Source: Bacteroidetes bacterium RIFCSPLOWO2_12_FULL_35_15
Lineage (GTDB): Bacteria > Bacteroidota > Bacteroidia > 2-12-FULL-35-15
Direction of reading: 5' to 3'
DNA: 64,000 nucleotides
Assembly (NCBI GenBank): GCA_001769385.1
Contig: MEPB01000033.1
Coordinates: 46,048 to 110,047 of the forward strand
A model generated the notes under the pieces. That model was not told the origin of the DNA and ran no database searches. It saw only the letters and a program-made list of their open reading frames with translations. Position 1 is the first letter of the stretch, and each line of letters begins with the position of its first letter. Of this stretch, positions 59,930 through 64,000 are shown piece by piece. A program made the position numbers and the translations under genes.

Positions 59930-60478
59930 ATGAACTACATAGATATTATTCTTTGCATTCCACTAGTTTGGGGTCTTTACAAAGGCTTTACCAAAGGCCT
60001 GATCATTGAAGCTGCCACAATGGTTGCTTTTGCTTTGGGTGTTTGGGGAGGCATTCACCTTTCTGATTTTTTAGCAAACAAAATAAGTGAATGGTGCAGT
60101 TGGCAATCGAAATACTTACCAATTGTTTCTTTTGCACTTACTTTTTTATTGATTGTGATATCAGTTTATTTTATTGCGAAACTAATTCAACGAATGGTGG
60201 ATGGGATGGCATTAAGCGCCATCAATAAAATAGGAGGTGCTGTTTTTGGCGCATTAAAATTTGCCATGGTAATGAGTGTGATCATCTTTATGATTGATGC
60301 AGTGGAAGAAAGTTACCCGATGATCTCATTTAAAACAAAAGAAGAATCCTTACTTTATAAACCAATTGGGAAAATTGCTCCCACTTTAATTCCTGCGCTT
60401 AATAAAAGCAAGGTTGCGAAACTAATCCCTAAACCCGATGTGGATGTAGATATAAACGTGAAGTTGAAACAGGAATAA
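59930..60478 (+). CDS. CvpA-family membrane protein
   Basis: A 182-residue protein with four transmembrane helices and the family start MNYIDIILCIPLVWGLYKGF followed by TKGLIIEAATMVAFALGVWG. GGAVFGALKFAMVMSVIIFM matches the conserved third/fourth helix region. Relatives are linked to colicin V production and envelope homeostasis. The C-terminal tail is soluble and charged. It is preceded by the Fe-S gene with a 97-base gap. Confidence 0.88.
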   Translation: MNYIDIILCIPLVWGLYKGFTKGLIIEAATMVAFALGVWGGIHLSDFLANKISEWCSWQSKYLPIVSFALTFLLIVISVYFIAKLIQRMVDGMALSAINKIGGAVFGALKFAMVMSVIIFMIDAVEESYPMISFKTKEESLLYKPIGKIAPTLIPALNKSKVAKLIPKPDVDVDINVKLKQE

Positions 60479-60530
60479 AAATTATATTTAAAACTTTGAA
60501 TCTTTTTGCCCTAAGCAAATAATTAAACAA

Positions 60531-60992
60531 ATGAGAATATGGTCGCTACACCCGAAATATCTTGATGTAAAGGGGCTTGTTGCCTTATGGCGAGAAACAT
60601 TATTAGCAAAACATGTTTTAGAAGGCAAGACAAAAGGGTACCGTAATCATCCTCAACTTGATCGTTTTAAAAAATCGAAAAGTCCGCTTAATGCAATTAA
60701 TCAGTATTTATCTGAAGTATATAAAGAAGCCACAAACCGAGGATATAATTTTGATGTCACAAAATTTAATCCGGTTGAAAAACCATTAAAGATGACTGTA
60801 ACTGCAGGGCAATTAAATTATGAATATTATCATCTGCTCAACAAGCTAAAAACAAGAGATCCGAAATTGTATAAAGAGGTAAAAAAAATAAAAATCCTTG
60901 ACGCTCATCCCATTTTTAAAGTAGTGAATGGTGCTATCGAAGATTGGGAGGTTATTATTAAAAGTCTTATCTCTTTTAGAGAAAAAAATTGA
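60531..60992 (+). CDS. Pyrimidine-dimer DNA glycosylase family protein
   Basis: A 153-residue member of the T4 endonuclease V-like family (Pyr_excise). MRIWSLHPKYLDVKGLVALW, then ETLLAKHVLEG with the family R/W and His positions, and YRNHPQLDRFKKSKSPLNAI are diagnostic. YNFDVTKFNP and an ITVTAGQLNYE-type segment follow. The enzyme would excise UV-induced pyrimidine dimers. The stop is followed by 170 bases before the first cassette-like boundary at 61161. Confidence 0.88.
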   Translation: MRIWSLHPKYLDVKGLVALWRETLLAKHVLEGKTKGYRNHPQLDRFKKSKSPLNAINQYLSEVYKEATNRGYNFDVTKFNPVEKPLKMTVTAGQLNYEYYHLLNKLKTRDPKLYKEVKKIKILDAHPIFKVVNGAIEDWEVIIKSLISFREKN

Positions 60993-61160
60993 AATTCTCA
61001 TCAATAAACCTTTTTAGATGATATTTTAAATTAATATTTATAATTTTTCGGATATCGCCAAATGAACTAAAAACAGGAATACATTTGTTTGTACTTTGAT
61101 AAATTGTTTTAAATTGCATTGTAAATATTCTGGAATAGGCTCAGATTCGTAAACACGAAT

Positions 61161-62783
61161 GTTAGGGGCAAGTTTACATGTCGACCGAATACTGACCATA
61201 ACCTTTTTAAAAACGAAATCAAATGAAATATTACTTTACAATAGTTTTTCTGTTTTGTGGTTCGACTTTTTTCGGACAAACTCCTTCTGTTCAATGGAAA
61301 AAAACATTGGGTGGGACTAGCATAGAAGAATTTGCCTCAGCTCAACAAACTGTGGACGGAGGATATATTATTGCTGGAGATGCTTTTTCAAATAACGGAG
61401 ATGTAACTGGGAACCACGGTGGCGGAGATGTTTGGGTAGTGAAGCTAAATTCTATTGGAACTATTCAATGGGAGAAAACATATGGTGGTACACTAGCGGA
61501 CGTTGCCTACTCCATTAAGCAGACTAATAATGGAGGATACATTGTCGTTGGACAGTCTTCTTCGAACAATGGAGATGTCACTGGGCATCACGGCTCGACA
61601 AGTTCCTACGATTACTGGATATTAAAAATAGATTCTTTAGGAGTTATTGAATGGGAAAAATCCTTGGGAGGAAGTGGGTATGATGCAGCGAGTTCTGTTA
61701 TACAAACTTCTGATAACGGATATATAATTGCAGGACAATCTTCTTCAAGCGATGGCGACATTACAGGCCACCATGGATTAAATTATGACGCTTGGGTTGT
61801 AAAATTAGATTCAATGGGCACTATTGAATGGCAAAAATCTTTGGGCGGGACGAATTCTGATAGTGGTAACAAGCTTATACAAACAATTGATAATGGATTT
61901 ATTTTGGTCGGTATGTCAGCATCAAACGATGGAGATCTTACTTCGAACTTTGGGTTAAACGACCTTTGGGTTGTAAAGTTAAATTCTATTGGGGCAATTA
62001 GCTGGCAAAAGACTTACGGAGGGACGGGCGAAGACTTTGGTACTGATGTAAAACAAACTCTTGATGGAGGATATATTGTTGGTGGACAGTCGAACTCTAA
62101 TGATGGTGACGTATTAGGGAATATTGGCGGTAGTGATTATTGGTTATTAAAATTAGATTCCACAGGTACAATTCAATGGCAAAAATCCTATGGTGGAACA
62201 GGGGACGATGGAATTGCTTCATTACAACTGATGTCGGATGGAGGATATTTAATCGGAGGTTCAGCTGATTCAACAAATGGAGATGTCATCGGCACACACA
62301 TTAGAGATTATTGGATAATTAAATCAGACTCTATTGGAACCATTCAATGGCAACTTTCTTTTGGGGGGTCGGCTGCGGAATGGTTAAATAGTGTTCAACA
62401 AACTTCGGACAATGGATACTTCCTATGCGGTTCGACCTATTCCAACGATGGAGACATTACAGGAAATCATGGTAGTTTTGATTATTGGGTACTGAAATTA
62501 AATACCTTAACAACCGACATTTATAATCAAGGTAATAAAACGGACCTAAATATATATCCTAACCCGACAGAAGGTATTATTACAATTGAATTAGATTCAT
62601 TTCACACAAAGACAAATTTTAAAATCATTAATGTACTCGGTCAGACTGTATTATCAGGCATAATAACAACAAGGTCAACAAATCTAAACATTGACAAATT
62701 ACCGAATGATATTTATTTATTTCAACTCGGAGAAGATAAGGGACGATGGTTCAAAATAATTAAGAAATAAACCAGCCCCTAAC
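61161..62783 (+). mobile_element. Integron-type gene cassette 1 (candidate)
   Basis: The unit begins GTTAGGGGC (61161-61169) and ends GCCCCTAAC (62775-62783), exact reverse complements over 9 bases. These sit 54 bases before and 5 bases after a single gene. In integron cassettes the first bases of a cassette pair with the R'' box of its own attC, giving this pattern. The gap from R'' to the next GTT is only 7 bases here, far shorter than a normal attC, so this site may be deleted. Confidence 0.5.
61223..62770 (+). CDS. T9SS-exported tandem-repeat protein
   Basis: A 515-residue exported protein: signal peptide (1-18, FFGQT end) and seven to eight repeats of about 57 residues. Each contains WxxxxGGTxxE, Q-T-DGGYIIAGxSxSNDGDVTGNHG and DYWVLKLDSxGTIQW. 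This resembles bacterial beta-propeller-type repeats. The C-terminal sorting domain begins LNIYPNPTEGIITIE and ends with a basic tail. It is the only gene of the first cassette-like unit. The ligand is unknown. Confidence 0.87.
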   Translation: MKYYFTIVFLFCGSTFFGQTPSVQWKKTLGGTSIEEFASAQQTVDGGYIIAGDAFSNNGDVTGNHGGGDVWVVKLNSIGTIQWEKTYGGTLADVAYSIKQTNNGGYIVVGQSSSNNGDVTGHHGSTSSYDYWILKIDSLGVIEWEKSLGGSGYDAASSVIQTSDNGYIIAGQSSSSDGDITGHHGLNYDAWVVKLDSMGTIEWQKSLGGTNSDSGNKLIQTIDNGFILVGMSASNDGDLTSNFGLNDLWVVKLNSIGAISWQKTYGGTGEDFGTDVKQTLDGGYIVGGQSNSNDGDVLGNIGGSDYWLLKLDSTGTIQWQKSYGGTGDDGIASLQLMSDGGYLIGGSADSTNGDVIGTHIRDYWIIKSDSIGTIQWQLSFGGSAAEWLNSVQQTSDNGYFLCGSTYSNDGDITGNHGSFDYWVLKLNTLTTDIYNQGNKTDLNIYPNPTEGIITIELDSFHTKTNFKIINVLGQTVLSGIITTRSTNLNIDKLPNDIYLFQLGEDKGRWFKIIKK

Positions 62784-62866
62784 AGCACCCGTTAGGCGTA
62801 ATGCTGAAAGACATACTAACTTGAAACAGCCGAACACGAACCGAAAGATGTTTAAAACATTCAATA

Positions 62867-63298
62867 ATGAAATATTTCATTTCTCACGAATCATATTCAA
62901 TCAAAGACGCGGTAAAACTAAAAGAACTTTTAACGGAAATTAATAACGAACACAGTATATTTTTAACGTCAGATTGGGAATCACTTCCATCTGGAAATGT
63001 TTGGATGGGAGATATTTTTTCTGCGCTTCAGGACTGTGACGAATTGATTGTATTAATTACAAGAAAAGAGGCTTTTTGCAACCTGTGGATAAATTTTGAA
63101 GTAGGTTCAGCTATTGGAAGAAAAAAGAAACCAAAAATATTAATTTGGGGAGGAATTGATTTAGCCGAAATGAAATATCCAATAAAAGGGATTCATTGTA
63201 TAGGAACAGGAGACACTAACAGATGGGAAAAAGAACTTGGTTCTTTAGGTTATAAATTTGAAAATAAAAAACCGTTTGCTGAATTGTTTAAACAATAG
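62867..63298 (+). CDS. Small TIR-domain protein
   Basis: A 143-residue protein that is essentially one TIR domain. KYFISHESYSIKDAVKLKEL (strand A/box 1), ALQDCDELIVLITRKEAFCN, then LWINFEVGSAIG with the putative catalytic Glu 78 in a W-x-N-x-E context. KILIWGGIDLAEMKYPIKGI closes the fold. No partner or sensor domain is fused. Its place in a cassette-like unit fits a stand-alone defence or signalling effector. It is distinct from the TIR gene at 17.6 kb. Confidence 0.72.
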   Translation: MKYFISHESYSIKDAVKLKELLTEINNEHSIFLTSDWESLPSGNVWMGDIFSALQDCDELIVLITRKEAFCNLWINFEVGSAIGRKKKPKILIWGGIDLAEMKYPIKGIHCIGTGDTNRWEKELGSLGYKFENKKPFAELFKQ

Positions 63299-63332
63299 GA
63301 TAAAAATAAGAAATAACCTTAAAATATTTTAA

Positions 63333-63701
63333 ATAGAAGACAATAGAACCAATCCTGATGAAGAGGGGAATTATTTAGGAGCAGAATTTTATTATTATAG
63401 TGGTACTATTTTAGAAGGCACGCGAAAATTTTGTGAAGAAAAAGTCGGACACTGCTTTCATTATAAAGAAATAATGGACTGGGCAGATTTAGAATGGGAA
63501 GGAAAGAAATCAGGAACAGATGATAAAAATATTTTCAAATATTTAGGTGGTTATTGTGCAAAAGGAGATTCTGATGAAACCTGTACGCATTCTTTAATGC
63601 CTGTTTCAGCGGCAATAGTTGATATTGAAGACTTGAAAAGAAATATTGCGAAAGGGTATTTCAAACCTGACGAATTGGATGCTGAAATGCTTGGCCTATA
63701 A
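63333..63701 (+). pseudogene. Fragment of a phage head-morphogenesis-like protein C-terminus
   Basis: An open frame of 122 codons has no start until ATG 63474 and a stop codon immediately upstream at 63330. Its content RKFCEEKVGHCFHYKEIMDW, then DKNIFKYLGGY, C-x-HSLMPVSA resembles the tail shared by phage Mu gpF/SPP1 gp7-type proteins (R-FC...Y...EI..W...IF.YxGGYNCRHxxxPV). The usual NCRH is split by an extra segment (GYCAKGDSDETCTHS). It is probably a broken gene carried in the cassette-like unit; a short protein from 63474 cannot be excluded. Confidence 0.5.
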
Positions 63702-63713
63702 AATCGAAGCACA

Positions 63714-63833
63714 ACGCCTAACCTACTTTTGCGAATATGCCGAATTTCTGCAAGTTGCAAATGCTTTGTAAAGGTGTGCTCCGCGCATCATTTTTTGCAT
63801 TTGCCATTTAGTTCAGTACATTTAATAAAGGTT
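63714..63833 (+). other. attC-like site (candidate)
   Basis: R''-like box ACGCCTAAC (63714-63722), an internal hairpin GCAAATGC/GCATTTGC (around 63745-63752 and 63797-63804), and a terminal GG-TT at 63830-63833 as the possible crossover. Total about 120 bases, within the attC range. Inner L boxes are not convincingly complementary by eye. Confidence 0.45.
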
Positions 63834-63925
63834 ATCGGTTAAGACAATTTTGTGAAAGCAAAACCGGCACATCGCAAAGCTAAAAACCGTTAAAGGTAAA
63901 ATAATTGATTCTTAGAAACTTTCAA

Positions 63926-64000
63926 ATGCGAAAACATTCAAGCATCAATAAGATAAATCATTTTCTTATCGTTTTGTTTTCATCATTCTTCTGTATTTCA
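63926..64000 (+). CDS. Start of an exported protein, cut by the window end
   Basis: ATG at 63926 opens 25 codons reading as a signal peptide (MRKHSSINKINHFLIVLFSS then FFCIS) still open at base 64000. If the cassette model holds, this is the gene of a third unit. Its 3' end and function are outside the window. Confidence 0.55.
   Translation, partial: MRKHSSINKINHFLIVLFSSFFCIS

Larger units (their letters stand above)
62791..63830 (+). mobile_element. Integron-type gene cassette 2 (candidate)
   Basis: It begins GTTAGGCGT (62791-62799) and carries ACGCCTAAC (63714-63722) near its end, an exact 9-base reverse complement distinct from the pair of cassette 1. The content is a TIR-domain gene and a phage-protein fragment. 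The segment 63714-63833 has attC-like size and an internal hairpin. No integron integrase lies in the window, so this would be a cassette cluster whose integrase is elsewhere. Confidence 0.55.

Overview
The window looks like part of a Bacteroidota chromosome. Six large exported proteins end in the Por/T9SS type A sorting domain (a YPNP-type motif, then a C-terminal stretch with GIYF/GVYF and a basic tail). Promoters fit the Bacteroidota TTTG-N19-TAnnTTTG pattern, Shine-Dalgarno sequences are scarce, and typical Bacteroidota housekeeping genes are present (long ileS, gltX, mce, lspA, rimK, cvpA). Everything was read from the sequence; no database search was run.

Layout. 0-3.7 kb: tRNA-Cys, a Cys-rich CWC protein, folB, gltX and an RlmI-like methyltransferase. 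3.7-4.36 kb: a small insertion carrying a DUF559 endonuclease, flanked by a duplicated methyltransferase tail and palindromic repeats. 4.36-15.1 kb: a secreted M14 carboxypeptidase beside a free-standing copy of its propeptide, a DnaJ-like membrane protein, a DUF4139 protein, an oligopeptide-binding lipoprotein, mce and a HAD hydrolase. 15.15 kb: a CAU tRNA.

15.19-about 31.6 kb is the accessory core. A large serine recombinase whose last codons run antisense through the CAU tRNA is followed by a TIR-domain gene, an 11-bp-phased repeat array, a PAS/HisKA protein without ATPase domain, and a long leftward operon (30.46 to 19.67 kb) of about 13 tightly packed genes. The operon encodes small membrane proteins, several beta-rich proteins of 125-236 residues, a transglutaminase-like protein, an SH3-like protein, a GH73 glucosaminidase, an LPD1-type metallopeptidase and an amidohydrolase. 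I see no terminase, portal, tape-measure or tail gene and no Walker ATPase in it. My best guess is an integrated tailless, possibly membrane-containing virus or a derived particle/secretion-like element; this is inference. 31.7-33.2 kb holds two receiver-domain proteins (one degenerate), an XRE regulator and a small membrane protein.

33.4-60.99 kb returns to host-like genes: T9SS cargo, RidA, ileS, a histone H1-like/DksA-like fusion, lspA, a three-gene AstE-like/rimK/zinc-protease cluster, an FAD oxidoreductase, a 2103-residue alpha-2-macroglobulin with intact thioester motif, an Fe-S membrane protein, CvpA and a pyrimidine-dimer glycosylase.

61.16 kb to the end has the layout of integron-type gene cassettes. 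Each unit begins with GTTAGG-type bases and ends with their exact reverse complement, around a T9SS protein and then a TIR protein plus a phage-protein fragment. A third unit is cut by the window edge. A GC-rich palindromic repeat family is scattered through the window and is inserted in frame in ileS (twice) and in the methyltransferase.
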